Of a stretch of 34,855 bases of DNA, positions 15,631 to 24,653 are shown piece by piece (the stretch's first letter is position 1; every line of letters starts with the position of its first letter). The DNA is from Geobacteraceae bacterium (GTDB lineage: Bacteria > Desulfobacterota > Desulfuromonadia > Geobacterales > Geobacteraceae): NCBI GenBank assembly GCA_028683595.1, contig JAQUHM010000003.1, positions 1 to 34,855 on the forward strand. Reading direction: 5' to 3'. The position numbers were made by a program, and so were the translations under genes. The notes below the pieces were generated by a model. That model did not search any database. It was not told where the DNA came from and saw only the letters and a list, made by a program, of their open reading frames with translations.

Positions 15631-18108
15631 TTATTGCCATGGTACCGGCGGTGGTTTTATGGCAGGCTCCTGGTGCTGCTTATCTTCACCATATTCAGTC
15701 GGTTCCGTTCCTGCCACAAAGCATTCCATTATGTTGTTCGGTTGCCCCTGCTTGGCAAGAAGCCCGGTGGTAGGGTCGATAGACACAAAGGAAACATCCG
15801 GTGGCGTCACGAACGGTTGTACAGGGGTATTCGCAAGGGCTTGGCTCATGAAGCCTGTCCATATGGGAGCAGCTGCCTGCCCACCGGAACCTCCTGCACC
15901 AAGGGACCTCTCATGGTCATAGCCAACCCAGACGCCGGCAATAAGTTGGGGAACGTAACCGATAAACCACGCGTCTTTCATGTCATTGGTGGTACCGGTT
16001 TTGCCTGCAACCGGACGGCCGAGGGCTTTTGCCCGCTGACCGGTGCCGCTGGTAACGACGCTTTCCATCAGATTTGTGATGATATAGGATGTTTCCGGTG
16101 AAATGACCGGGATGGCGGAAAGAACTGTTCCGTCCAGAGAGGCTTCGGGTTCATCCTGGATTTCCTGGGTGGCGGATGACATTGTGGAAAGGACCGGTAA
16201 TTTCGGCGGCACAACTTCTTCCAGGGTTCTTCCGTCTCCATCCACTACCTTGGTAATGAAGTATGGGGTCGTTCTGAAACCACCGGAGGCAAAAACAGCA
16301 TAGGCAGAGGTGAGTTCCAGCGGGGTCACGCTCGATGCGCCGAGCGCAAGGGCAAGGTTTGGGGAGAGTGTTGAGGTTATTCCAAGTTTCTTTGCATACT
16401 GGATGGCATAACCTACTCCAATGTTTTCCAGAATCTTGATGCTTACCACATTGATAGAGTCGGTCAGAGCCTCACGCATTGTCACCGGGCCGCGGTATTT
16501 ATTGTCATAATTGTGCGGCTTCCAGCTCTTTCCCGGGTTTATGTCAAATTCGATCGGTGCATCGTCGATTATCGATGCAGCCGTCATTCCCTTGTCCAGG
16601 GCTGCGGCATAGATGATTGGCTTGAATGCGGAGCCGGGGTTTCTTCGGGCCTGCATCGCACGGTTGAACTGGCTCCGGCGGAAATCGTATCCTCCAATCA
16701 TGGCTTTTACGGCACCACTTTTCGGGTCGAGAGCTATCAAGGCAGCCTGGGCAAGTGGTTCCTGGTCCAAGGCAAAAATCGCTCCCCGCTTGTTGTTATC
16801 CGGGGTGACCAAGGATACTTCGAGAACTGCTCCCAGGGAAATAGCCTTTTTCTCTTTTTTCTCATCTGTTCCGTAGTGGTCCAGCAAGGGGACCTTGCCG
16901 GCCCACGCCATATTTTTCTTTCCCATGGTACCGATTCGGTCGCCGACGCGAAGGGTGAGTTCCTTTTTTGAGGGGTTAACCGCGACCACAACACCCTGAT
17001 AGGTCTCGCCCTCTTTCAGGTTGGTGGTGCTGATGCCCTGTTCAACCTTGCGGCAGAAAGGTTCGATCTCTTCCTGGTTCAGTCTGCGAACCGGGCCTCG
17101 AAAACCCTGCCGTTTGTCCACGGCTTTGAGTCCGTTCACGACGTTTTCATAGGCAGCTTTCTGCATAGTGGCGTTCATGGTGGTGTATATTCTCATGCCA
17201 CCCTTGTAGAGGAGGTCTTCGCCGTATTTCGCTTCGAGCTGGATGCGGATGTGCTCAAGGAAGTATGCAGACTGGTCACTGTTCATTTTCTTCAGTGAAG
17301 TGATAACGATTGGGGTTTTGCGGGCATGTTCTGCTTCGGCGCTGGTGATGTATCCTTCTTTTACCATTCTTTGCAGCACGTACTCCTGTCGTTCCCTTGC
17401 CCGGTCGAAATGTTTGATGGGTGAATAGAGTTCCGGCCCCTTCGTTAGACCTGCCAGCATGGCCATCTCAGCCAGATTAAGGTTTTCCACATCCTTGCCG
17501 AAATAGGTTTCGGCTGCGATCTCGACTCCATAGGAGCCGCTGCCCAGGTAAATCTGGTTCAGATAGATATAGAGGATTTCTTCCTTGGAAAGCTTTTCTT
17601 CCATGCGCTTTGCCAGAATGGCCTCCTTGATTTTGCGGGAAAACTTTTTTTCCGGAGTCAGCAGCATGGAACGTGCAACCTGCTGGGTGATTGTTGAGGC
17701 CCCTTCTTTTTTGCTCATCGTCATCAGGTTTTTTAGCGCGGCCCGGAGTATTCCAGGGTAATCGAGTCCACCGTGCTGAAAAAAGTTTGAATCTTCTGCT
17801 GAGACGAATGCCTGGATGAGTTTTTTCGGGATTTTGTCCACAGGCACCACGGTGCGGCGTTCCAGGTAAAACTCTCCCACCAGGGTGCCATCATCTGAGA
17901 AAACCTGGGAGACTATGGGTGGCTTGTAGTCAGCCAGACGGTCTACCTTTGGCAGGGAAGTCAGGAGGTACAGATAGTATCCACCTAAGCCAACCGTGCT
18001 AATCAATGCCACGATGGCCATCGTAACCAGCAGGACAGGCAGTATTTTTTTGCCGGATTTCCGGCGTCTGTTTCCTGGGGATTTTCCTTGTTCCGGGTTT
18101 GCCGCCAT
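15631..18108 (-). CDS. mrcA: Class A penicillin-binding protein 1A
   Basis: This 825-residue bifunctional peptidoglycan synthase has a cytoplasmic Lys/Arg-rich head and one membrane anchor (about 21-50). The glycosyltransferase domain (about 60-240) has catalytic Glu105 in 'EDSNFFQHGG' and a second motif 'GASTITQQVAR'. An inserted OB-like region lies at about 330-440. The transpeptidase domain carries SxxK at Ser493-Lys496, SxN at Ser551-Asn553 and KTG at 703-705. All catalytic motifs are intact. The C-terminus is Pro-rich. The gene is divergent from the EF-G paralogue and has its own promoter. Confidence 0.95.
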   Translation of the reverse strand: MAANPEQGKSPGNRRRKSGKKILPVLLVTMAIVALISTVGLGGYYLYLLTSLPKVDRLADYKPPIVSQVFSDDGTLVGEFYLERRTVVPVDKIPKKLIQAFVSAEDSNFFQHGGLDYPGILRAALKNLMTMSKKEGASTITQQVARSMLLTPEKKFSRKIKEAILAKRMEEKLSKEEILYIYLNQIYLGSGSYGVEIAAETYFGKDVENLNLAEMAMLAGLTKGPELYSPIKHFDRARERQEYVLQRMVKEGYITSAEAEHARKTPIVITSLKKMNSDQSAYFLEHIRIQLEAKYGEDLLYKGGMRIYTTMNATMQKAAYENVVNGLKAVDKRQGFRGPVRRLNQEEIEPFCRKVEQGISTTNLKEGETYQGVVVAVNPSKKELTLRVGDRIGTMGKKNMAWAGKVPLLDHYGTDEKKEKKAISLGAVLEVSLVTPDNNKRGAIFALDQEPLAQAALIALDPKSGAVKAMIGGYDFRRSQFNRAMQARRNPGSAFKPIIYAAALDKGMTAASIIDDAPIEFDINPGKSWKPHNYDNKYRGPVTMREALTDSINVVSIKILENIGVGYAIQYAKKLGITSTLSPNLALALGASSVTPLELTSAYAVFASGGFRTTPYFITKVVDGDGRTLEEVVPPKLPVLSTMSSATQEIQDEPEASLDGTVLSAIPVISPETSYIITNLMESVVTSGTGQRAKALGRPVAGKTGTTNDMKDAWFIGYVPQLIAGVWVGYDHERSLGAGGSGGQAAAPIWTGFMSQALANTPVQPFVTPPDVSFVSIDPTTGLLAKQGQPNNIMECFVAGTEPTEYGEDKQHQEPAIKPPPVPWQ

Positions 18109-18155
18109 AGTGATCGAACTCCGTTCATATAGGGGTAAAATTGGTGAATCTGTGA

Positions 18156-18185
18156 AGAATAGACCATCTTGTCACGTAATATCAA
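18156..18185 (-). promoter_or_regulatory. Sigma70-type promoter for the PBP1A gene
   Basis: TTGATA (18185-18180) and TATTCT (18161-18156) are separated by 18 bp on the minus strand, about 48 nt upstream of the start codon. Confidence 0.6.
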
Positions 18186-18239
18186 GGGATAACTGGTATG
18201 TTTCATGCTCTGCGGCTATTCCTTTCCAGCACTTTTCCC

Positions 18240-18267
18240 TTGCCATGGGGGCCTTGACCGGTATAAT
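18240..18267 (+). promoter_or_regulatory. Sigma70-type promoter for the EF-G paralogue
   Basis: TTGCCA (18240-18245) and a consensus TATAAT (18262-18267) are separated by 16 bp, 29 nt upstream of the start codon, giving a short leader with a GAGG ribosome site. Confidence 0.7.
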
Positions 18268-18296
18268 ACGGTTGTCTTTAGACCCTGTGAGGCATT

Positions 18297-20366
18297 ATGG
18301 ATACTCCCTCTCTCAATACTATCCGCAACATAGGAATCATCTCCCACATCGATGCCGGAAAGACAACGGTATCGGAGCGGATTCTCTACTATGCAGGTGA
18401 GACCCACAAGATGGGAGAGGTGCATGACGGTCAGGCGGTCATGGACTGGATGCCCCAGGAGCAGGAACGAGGCATTACCATTACCGCCACGACCACCACC
18501 TGCCGCTGGCGGGGGTACTGGATCAACCTCATCGATACTCCGGGACACATTGATTTTACTATCGAAGTTGAGCGGAGCATGCGTGTGCTGGATGGTGCGG
18601 TTGCCATCTTCAGTGCCGTCGAAGGGGTCGAACCCCAGAGCGAATCGGTATGGAGGCAGGCAGACCGCTACGGAGTGCCACGGATCTGTTTCATCAACAA
18701 GATGGACCGGGTCGGCGCTGATTACCGGGTAGTCCTGGAGCAGGTGGAGAAGAGGCTTGGTGCTCATCCACTCCTGCTGCAACTGCCTTTTGGGAGTGAA
18801 GGAAGCTTTTCCGGAGTCATTGACCTCCTGGCCGGGGACCTCCTGCAGTTTCACGAGGCGGATCAGGGCATGACCGTGGAGCGATTTCCCCTCCCTCAGG
18901 AGATGAAAGCGGAATTCTGCGCAGCTCGAGAAGCTATTATCGAGGCTGCTGCCGATTTCGATGATTCCATTCTCACAGATTTTATTGACGGCATCTTCGT
19001 GGAACCGGCTCGGTTACGGCTAGCAATACGCAAAGGTACCATTGCCTCCCGGCTCTTTCCGGTTTTTCTGGGTGCTGCGCTCCGTAACAAGGGGGTACAG
19101 CCCCTGCTGGATGCCGTTGGAGAGTATCTTCCCTCTCCACTTGACGTTCCACCTGCAATCGGGATACTCCCCGGAACCGATGTCACGGAAGAAGTCCGCT
19201 GTGACACCAAGGCACCTTTCTGTGGATTGGCCTTCAAGGTTTTTTCCGATGAGGGGCGCAAACTTACTTTTCTGCGGATCTATTCAGGTACGTTGCGTCC
19301 GGGGTCAACGGTTTTTAACATGACACGAAACAGTCTGGAAAAGGTGGCACAACTCTTCCGGATGCATTCCCATAAAAGGGAACGGCTGGAAGAGGCTTCA
19401 GCTGGCGACATTGTGGCGGCTTCGGGACTCAAGGATGTCCTTACCGGAGATACCCTCTGCGATACTGCTCATCGAATTCTCCTCAAGGGCCTTTCCATTC
19501 CCGACCCGGTGGTCTCTCTGGCGGTGGAGCCGAAAGGGGCCGAAGATAAGGAGAAGCTGCCGCTGGCACTGGAAAAGCTTCAGTGGGAAGACCCCACTTT
19601 CCGTGTTCGAGAGGATGAAGAGACGGGCCAGACTATCCTGACCGGAATGGGAGAGCTCCACCTGGAGATCATTTCCGATCGCCTGCTGAGGGATTTCGGA
19701 GTGGAAGTGAAGACCGGCCGTCCACAGGTCGTGTTCCGCGAGACTCCAAAGCGTGGCGTTGAACATCGGGAAGTTTTCCGGCGTGAGCTTGACGGCAAGA
19801 TTCACGGGGGAGAAGTTCTGTTGCGGCTTTCTCCGTTGCAGCGGGGGACGGGGGTGCTTGTCGTTTTGCCTTCGCCGGATGAGTCGCCCCTTCCGCCCGC
19901 TTTGCTGGAGCTTTTGGGTTCTTTGCTGGAACAGTCGTGCTCAGTTGGCGGCATATTCGGATACCCGCTGACGGATACGGAAGTGCGGATCCTGGAGGCC
20001 CCCCTTGAACCCGGCTTCACCACCGATACCGGTTTGCGTGCCGCAGCACAACGGGGCCTGATGATGGCCTTGCGGACTTCAGGTTCGGCACTTCTCGAGC
20101 CGATCATGTCTCTGGAGCTTACTGCTCCGGCTGAGTATACCGGCAAGGTTCTCGGTTCGCTGCAGAAAAAGCGTGGCCGGATTGAAGGCGTTACGTCCAG
20201 GGGGAGCCTCGAGATTATTCAGGCGAGCGTGCCGCTTGCGGAAATGTTCGGTTATATGTCTGAAATCCGGAGTGCTACCAAAGGCCGCGGAAGCTTCACC
20301 ATGGAGTTTTCCCATTTTGATCTGGCTCCGGCCGAGACAGTGAAGCGATTGGGTTTACCCTTATAA
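18297..20366 (+). CDS. fusA: Elongation factor G paralogue (EF-G2-like translational GTPase)
   Basis: The protein has 689 residues. The GTPase domain is intact: HIDAGKTT (17-24), an 'ERGITI' switch, DTPGH (80-84) and NKMD (134-137). Domains II, III and V are also recognisable ('[19 protein letters not shown]', 'GMGELHLEI', '[20 protein letters not shown]'). Domain IV, which enters the decoding site in EF-G, is divergent. The usual 'GRGQYGHV' is replaced by '[11 protein letters not shown]', and the tip loop 'HxVDSSExAF' is replaced by '[11 protein letters not shown]'. The gene stands alone, not with rpsL, rpsG or tuf. It is probably one of the secondary EF-Gs found in many bacteria, with a special role in translocation, recycling or stress. 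The symbol is given as a family label. Confidence 0.88.
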   Translation: MDTPSLNTIRNIGIISHIDAGKTTVSERILYYAGETHKMGEVHDGQAVMDWMPQEQERGITITATTTTCRWRGYWINLIDTPGHIDFTIEVERSMRVLDGAVAIFSAVEGVEPQSESVWRQADRYGVPRICFINKMDRVGADYRVVLEQVEKRLGAHPLLLQLPFGSEGSFSGVIDLLAGDLLQFHEADQGMTVERFPLPQEMKAEFCAAREAIIEAAADFDDSILTDFIDGIFVEPARLRLAIRKGTIASRLFPVFLGAALRNKGVQPLLDAVGEYLPSPLDVPPAIGILPGTDVTEEVRCDTKAPFCGLAFKVFSDEGRKLTFLRIYSGTLRPGSTVFNMTRNSLEKVAQLFRMHSHKRERLEEASAGDIVAASGLKDVLTGDTLCDTAHRILLKGLSIPDPVVSLAVEPKGAEDKEKLPLALEKLQWEDPTFRVREDEETGQTILTGMGELHLEIISDRLLRDFGVEVKTGRPQVVFRETPKRGVEHREVFRRELDGKIHGGEVLLRLSPLQRGTGVLVVLPSPDESPLPPALLELLGSLLEQSCSVGGIFGYPLTDTEVRILEAPLEPGFTTDTGLRAAAQRGLMMALRTSGSALLEPIMSLELTAPAEYTGKVLGSLQKKRGRIEGVTSRGSLEIIQASVPLAEMFGYMSEIRSATKGRGSFTMEFSHFDLAPAETVKRLGLPL

Positions 20367-20454
20367 CAGGGACCATTCGGGTAGGAGATGTCAGGGTGTG
20401 AGGCTGACGATCAAAGACCTGAGATAGATCTCCAGTCGCCATCAGGAGATGGAA

Positions 20455-22128
20455 ATGCCGGAAAGAAAAAATACCAAAGGAACTGTGCCGAAATCCGAGG
20501 ATGGAGTGCTCAAAGGGAGCGGCATAGCCCTTGCGGAACTCTACAAGGCACTGAAGGCCATTGCCTTCTACCCGGAAAGCCACCCACTTCGAGAGGAGAT
20601 ACTCCGGCGGGCCTTCCAGGCAGTACGGGGCCTGATGATTGAAGGAGGTCTTTCTCTGGGGGTACATCGCTCAGGAGTCTCGTTCCTTGACCGTGAAGAG
20701 AAAATAGAAAGTAGCCGGATGACATTGGCCCTGGCAAAGGAACTTTTTACTCGTGAGATCCAGCGGCTTTTTTTTCTTCCCGAACTTTCCTTTTCCGATT
20801 TTACAGCATTTCTTGAGTTGCTGGCTCAGGAGCCTCAACGGATTATTTCCGATGGTGGCGTGGTCAAGGTCCTCTCCCAACGGGGTGTTACGACGGTTGT
20901 GGCCAACGAGATCAACATCTCGGCGGTTTTTACAAAGCATGCTTCAGGGAAGACTGACGAGACTTTTTTCGCGGAGGGGAACTTCCTTGGTGAGGGAGAG
21001 GGCTCCGGGGAAAAAATGGGTAGTGCAGAAGGATCGACTGATGACGTTGCCTCGGGAAAAGGGACCGGTTCTTTCGGAGAAGTGCCCTTGGAGAGCCTGG
21101 AAGATCTGACGGTAAAAGAGTTGTTTTCGCTGATGGAGAAGGAATCCGATGACACACGATACGGCCAGTTGGCCGGTCTGTTGGAGAGCAAAGGGTATTT
21201 CTTGAAAGAAGACGGTAACTTTGACCCTTTGTTCCAGATTCTCCTCGGCCTTTTGAACCAGAATACCGATGCGACACGGAGCGAAGTGCAGCGGGACGTG
21301 TCTCTTCGGACCTTTCATGATCTGGCCAGTGGACCAATGCTCGATCACCTGCTGGATCACCTGGAGGATGAGGGTTTCAATCAGAAGGAGATTGTCTATC
21401 TTATTCTGCATCACTTGGGAAAAGAGACCGTTGAAGCAGTTATCCCCCGACTTGTCGCCAGCGATTGCCAGTTTGCGAGGAAGGCTCTAACGACGGCTCT
21501 GCTCCGGTTAGGGCCTTCTGCGGTTTCCGCTCTGTTGACATTCCTGGCGGATAGCAATTGGCAGGTTGTTCGTACTGCCGTGGCGGTTCTGGGCGAAATG
21601 CAGGACAGGAATGCCGTAAAGGGGTTGATGCTGGCCGCCTATCATGTGGATACCCGGGTGCGACTTGAATCAATCCGTTCTCTGGCCGAAATAGGAGGAA
21701 GAGAAGCGACTGCAGTTCTTTTCGATCTTTTTCGTGACAAAAACAGGACCATCAGAAGGCAGGTTATCCTCTGGCTGGGAGTTACCAGGAATGAAAGTGC
21801 CCTGCAACCTCTTTGCGACCTGGTTATGGAACGGGATATAAGGGGTAAGAACGTTACCTTGAAAAAAGAGGCACTGCTGGCCATTGGTCGGATCGGGGAT
21901 CCTCGATCCCTTGACGCGCTGGTTCGGTTGGTGGAGAAAAGACGCTTTCTGGCACTTGGCCGCTGGGAGGAGCTCAAGATTCTCGCTCTTGAGACAATCG
22001 GCCGCCTGGAGGGTAAAGAGGCTCTGGATTTTCTGCAAAAGACTGCATCACGGGGCGGACGGATCGGACAGGCGTCTGCGGCGGTATTGGAAAACATGGG
22101 GGATGGGTCGCGGAGTAAAAATGAATGA
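20455..22128 (+). CDS. HEAT-repeat protein with an N-terminal module shared with the next gene
   Basis: I start at the ATG at 20455, six bases after AGGAG. The ATG at 20449 abuts the ribosome site. The protein has 557 residues. Residues about 22-155 form a module ('IAFYPESHPLREEI', 'FSDFTAFLELLA', 'SQRGVTTVVANEI') that recurs at the start of the HD-GYP protein encoded immediately downstream. A low-complexity Gly/Ser/Glu linker (about 165-215) follows. The C-terminal half (about 340-550) is HEAT/PBS-lyase-like repeats, for example 'NWQVVRTAVAVLGEM' and 'DTRVRLESIRSLAEIGG'. HEAT solenoids bind protein partners. The gene overlaps the next by 8 nt, so the two products are probably made together and may form a complex. 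Function unknown. Confidence 0.8.
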   Translation: MPERKNTKGTVPKSEDGVLKGSGIALAELYKALKAIAFYPESHPLREEILRRAFQAVRGLMIEGGLSLGVHRSGVSFLDREEKIESSRMTLALAKELFTREIQRLFFLPELSFSDFTAFLELLAQEPQRIISDGGVVKVLSQRGVTTVVANEINISAVFTKHASGKTDETFFAEGNFLGEGEGSGEKMGSAEGSTDDVASGKGTGSFGEVPLESLEDLTVKELFSLMEKESDDTRYGQLAGLLESKGYFLKEDGNFDPLFQILLGLLNQNTDATRSEVQRDVSLRTFHDLASGPMLDHLLDHLEDEGFNQKEIVYLILHHLGKETVEAVIPRLVASDCQFARKALTTALLRLGPSAVSALLTFLADSNWQVVRTAVAVLGEMQDRNAVKGLMLAAYHVDTRVRLESIRSLAEIGGREATAVLFDLFRDKNRTIRRQVILWLGVTRNESALQPLCDLVMERDIRGKNVTLKKEALLAIGRIGDPRSLDALVRLVEKRRFLALGRWEELKILALETIGRLEGKEALDFLQKTASRGGRIGQASAAVLENMGDGSRSKNE

Positions 22129-23488
22129 GATAACTCACCAGGATGCGCAACGGGCAGCGATGCTGCTGATGGCTTCCATCAAATCGGCGGCTTTTTATCC
22201 ACAGGCCCATCCTGCGGTGCGCCAGCCTCTGGAAGAGCTTAACAGTATCTTCAACGACATGGTTCGAGTAAAGCCCGAGATTCACCTTGGCGTGGTCGAA
22301 GGGGTCTTTTTCCTGGAGGGCAACCTGTTTGTCTCGCCGAATTCTTCCGTTGCGGAACTTGCCGAACGCTTGATTGATAAAGGCATCTTTGCCATAACCC
22401 TGTTTGGGGGGGTAACTTCCGACGACCTGTTCCTGTTTGCTTCACTCCTTGCCCGAAAAAACTTTCCTGCCGAGCTTGTTTTCGAAGAACTGTCAAGAAA
22501 AGGCGTTACGACAATAAAGTATGGTATCGACGAGGTGCAGGATGGGTGTGCCGCCGAGGAGGGTGGGGCATCTCCTCTCCGTACCTACCACGATGCACTG
22601 GATGCCATACGCGGGACCATGAAAGACATCGAGCGCGGCAGGATTCCCGCCAGTGAACGGATCAATGAGGTTGTCGACAATATGGTCTCCCTGACGATCA
22701 AGGACCATACCACCATGCTTGGCCTTGCCATGATAAAGGATTACGATAATTATACCTTCAATCATTCCGTCAATGTCGGGATACTTGCCGTTGCCCTGGC
22801 CGCATATCTGGGAATGGACCGCGAAGCGCTCCGTGACACGAATACTGCCGGGTTGCTCCATGATATCGGCAAGATAAGAATTGAAAAATCCATCCTCAAC
22901 AAACCGGGAAAGCTTTCCGGGGACGAGTATGAGGAGATGAAGAAACATGCGGAAAAAGGTGCTGAAATTGTAAGAGAAATGGAGAATATTCATTCGCGGG
23001 TTACGGATGCCGTACTCGGGCATCACATAAGATATAACCGCAGCGGATACCCGGAGTGGGCAAGGAAGAGGGATTTTGACCAGTTGGCCGATATCCTGGC
23101 GGTTGCGGATTGCTACGACGCAATCACCACCCTTCGCACCTATAATTCACCGGTTCCGCCGAGGGCTGCGCTGGACGTGCTGCGGAGAATTTCCGGGACA
23201 TCCCTGAAAGGTGATCTGGTGGAGAAATTTGAGGAGATGATGGGGAAATATCCGGTGGGAACCCTCGTGAGGCTGGATACCAACGAGATAGCACTCGTGG
23301 TAAAACCCCATCCCCAAGAGAGCGCCGAGGCTGCGGTGAAGATAATCATCGACGCACAGGGGACTACCTTGGAAAAGCCCAGACTGGTAAGCCTTGCCCC
23401 GCAGGACGGGAGTCGCTATGCAACCATTGTCACCCAGGTTGATCCGCTCCTGAAAAATATTGATGTGAGTCGCTACTTTCTTATGTGA
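22121..23488 (+). CDS. HD-GYP domain protein (putative c-di-GMP phosphodiesterase) with shared N-terminal module
   Basis: The start at 22121 overlaps the HEAT gene by 8 nt and has GGAG upstream, giving 455 residues. Residues about 5-140 repeat the N-terminal module of the preceding protein ('SAAFYPQAHPAVRQPL', 'SRKGVTTIKYG'). The HD-GYP domain (about 205-380) has NHSVNVGILA, the metal site LLHDIGKIR (His247-Asp248) and HHIRYNRSGYP (301-311). In classical enzymes the last motif is HHExxDGxGYP. Here Glu is Ile and Asp-Gly is Asn-Arg, so activity or metal use may be altered. A small C-terminal domain ends the protein. It may be a c-di-GMP phosphodiesterase or a binding-only variant. Confidence 0.88.
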   Translation: MNEITHQDAQRAAMLLMASIKSAAFYPQAHPAVRQPLEELNSIFNDMVRVKPEIHLGVVEGVFFLEGNLFVSPNSSVAELAERLIDKGIFAITLFGGVTSDDLFLFASLLARKNFPAELVFEELSRKGVTTIKYGIDEVQDGCAAEEGGASPLRTYHDALDAIRGTMKDIERGRIPASERINEVVDNMVSLTIKDHTTMLGLAMIKDYDNYTFNHSVNVGILAVALAAYLGMDREALRDTNTAGLLHDIGKIRIEKSILNKPGKLSGDEYEEMKKHAEKGAEIVREMENIHSRVTDAVLGHHIRYNRSGYPEWARKRDFDQLADILAVADCYDAITTLRTYNSPVPPRAALDVLRRISGTSLKGDLVEKFEEMMGKYPVGTLVRLDTNEIALVVKPHPQESAEAAVKIIIDAQGTTLEKPRLVSLAPQDGSRYATIVTQVDPLLKNIDVSRYFLM

Positions 23489-24065
23489 AACGCAGGGTAC
23501 CGAGAGCCTGGGCCGCAGCTTCCCGGGTACGCTGATGGGGCGAGCAGAGCAGTTCCATAATCTTCACCTCAAGGGTTCCGTCACCGATATGACCCAGGGT
23601 GCAGGCTGCTTCCGCATCGAGAAGGCCGTCTCCTGCATCCAGAAAAGGCAGCAGAGCGGGGACGAGTGCAGGATCTTTGAAGTTTTTCAGAGCGGCAATA
23701 GTCTTTGCTTGAATGGTGGGATTCTGGTCTTTCAGCCCCTCCATAAGAACGGGGAGTGCCTTGGGATGGCCGAGGGTGCCGAGGACCTCAATTGCGACTG
23801 ATTTAATGTTTTCCTCGGGCCGGGAAGCACAGTAACGCAGGGGGGGGATGACTTGTTCTCCGCCGATTCTGCCGAGGGCATACAATGCCTTTAGTTTGGT
23901 GCCGAGGTCGCCCTTTTTCAGGGCTTCGAGGATTTCAGGAAGGCTGCCGATACTTTCTAGGCGCTCGAGAGACTCCGCTGCGGCAACTCGAACCTCTTCG
24001 CAGGGGTCGGTCAGCAGCGCTGAAAGGGCATCTCTTCGCTTTTGCGTTGAACTGAATGATTTCAT
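23481..24065 (-). CDS. Small HEAT-repeat protein
   Basis: The 194-residue protein is almost entirely HEAT/PBS-lyase-type repeats of about 31 residues, such as 'DPCEEVRVAAAESLERLE', 'LGTKLKALYALGRIGG', 'NIKSVAIEVLGTLGH' and 'QRTREAAAQALGTL'. It has no signal peptide or catalytic domain. It runs convergent to the HD-GYP gene and overlaps its end by 8 nt. The repeat style resembles the large HEAT protein two genes away, so they may share a partner or origin. Function unknown. Confidence 0.82.
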   Translation of the reverse strand: MKSFSSTQKRRDALSALLTDPCEEVRVAAAESLERLESIGSLPEILEALKKGDLGTKLKALYALGRIGGEQVIPPLRYCASRPEENIKSVAIEVLGTLGHPKALPVLMEGLKDQNPTIQAKTIAALKNFKDPALVPALLPFLDAGDGLLDAEAACTLGHIGDGTLEVKIMELLCSPHQRTREAAAQALGTLRFT

Positions 24066-24161
24066 ACAAGTTTAAGATAGTAGCAAAAAGCGGAAATTTA
24101 GCAACAATTTATTATCTGGAATCTTGATTCTGGGCCTCAGATTCCCAGAAAGGAGGAATGC

Positions 24162-24500
24162 ATGAAGGAAAATATCAAAGCGGCACTCCTCTCCGCCCTT
24201 GTTCTGCCGGGGGTTGGGCAGTTTTATCGTGGCCGGACAGTGAAGGGTGGGGTTCTGGTGGTCCTGGTATCGATCGTACTGCTGATTTTTGTTGTTCTGG
24301 CAGTCCGGGCTGTTCAAGACGTTCTTCATGTGGTTCGGATAACCGGTAGAATTGAGGACGTTGCGGTTGTTGATAGCCTGCGCGGTCATTTGCCGTCCTT
24401 GCTTTGGCTCGGGGGTATACTTTTCTGTGTCTGGATATACGGGGTGGTTGATGCATTCCTTGGGAGTGGTTCGGCCAACAAGGACGAGCCGGGTAAATGA
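24162..24500 (+). CDS. Small TM2-like integral membrane protein
   Basis: This 112-residue protein starts behind a strong AAGGAGG site. The opening 'LSALVLPGVGQFYRGRTVKGG' resembles the glycine/aromatic 'GxGxFYxG' signature of TM2-type and related small membrane proteins. Two or three membrane helices follow (about 32-52 and 80-100). No catalytic motif is visible and the role is unknown. It is followed by a promoter and a terminator belonging to the fabH leader. Confidence 0.65.
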   Translation: MKENIKAALLSALVLPGVGQFYRGRTVKGGVLVVLVSIVLLIFVVLAVRAVQDVLHVVRITGRIEDVAVVDSLRGHLPSLLWLGGILFCVWIYGVVDAFLGSGSANKDEPGK

Positions 24501-24554
24501 TTTTTCCACGGGTTATTATGGCAGGCCGGAAAAGGCATTGGTCACACTATTGAT

Positions 24555-24586
24555 TTGACAAATAGCCTTGATCTGTGGGATAAAAT
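24555..24586 (+). promoter_or_regulatory. Promoter upstream of fabH
   Basis: A consensus TTGACA (24555-24560) is followed by GATAAAAT, giving GATAAA at 18 bp or TAAAAT at 20 bp spacing. The transcript would start around 24592, just before the terminator-like hairpin. Confidence 0.55.
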
Positions 24587-24602
24587 AGAACATTAAAAAA
24601 GG

Positions 24603-24630
24603 GGCCCCTCCCAAGGGGCCTTGTTTTTTT
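24603..24630 (+). terminator. Terminator-like hairpin inside the fabH leader
   Basis: GGCCCC (24603-24608) pairs with GGGGCC (24615-24620) around a 6-nt loop, followed by TTGTTTTTTT. It could end the upstream small-membrane-protein transcript. Because a promoter lies between that gene and the hairpin, it could also act as an attenuator for fabH. Confidence 0.75.
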
Positions 24631-24653
24631 ACCTGCAGGGTACGGAGAGATAT

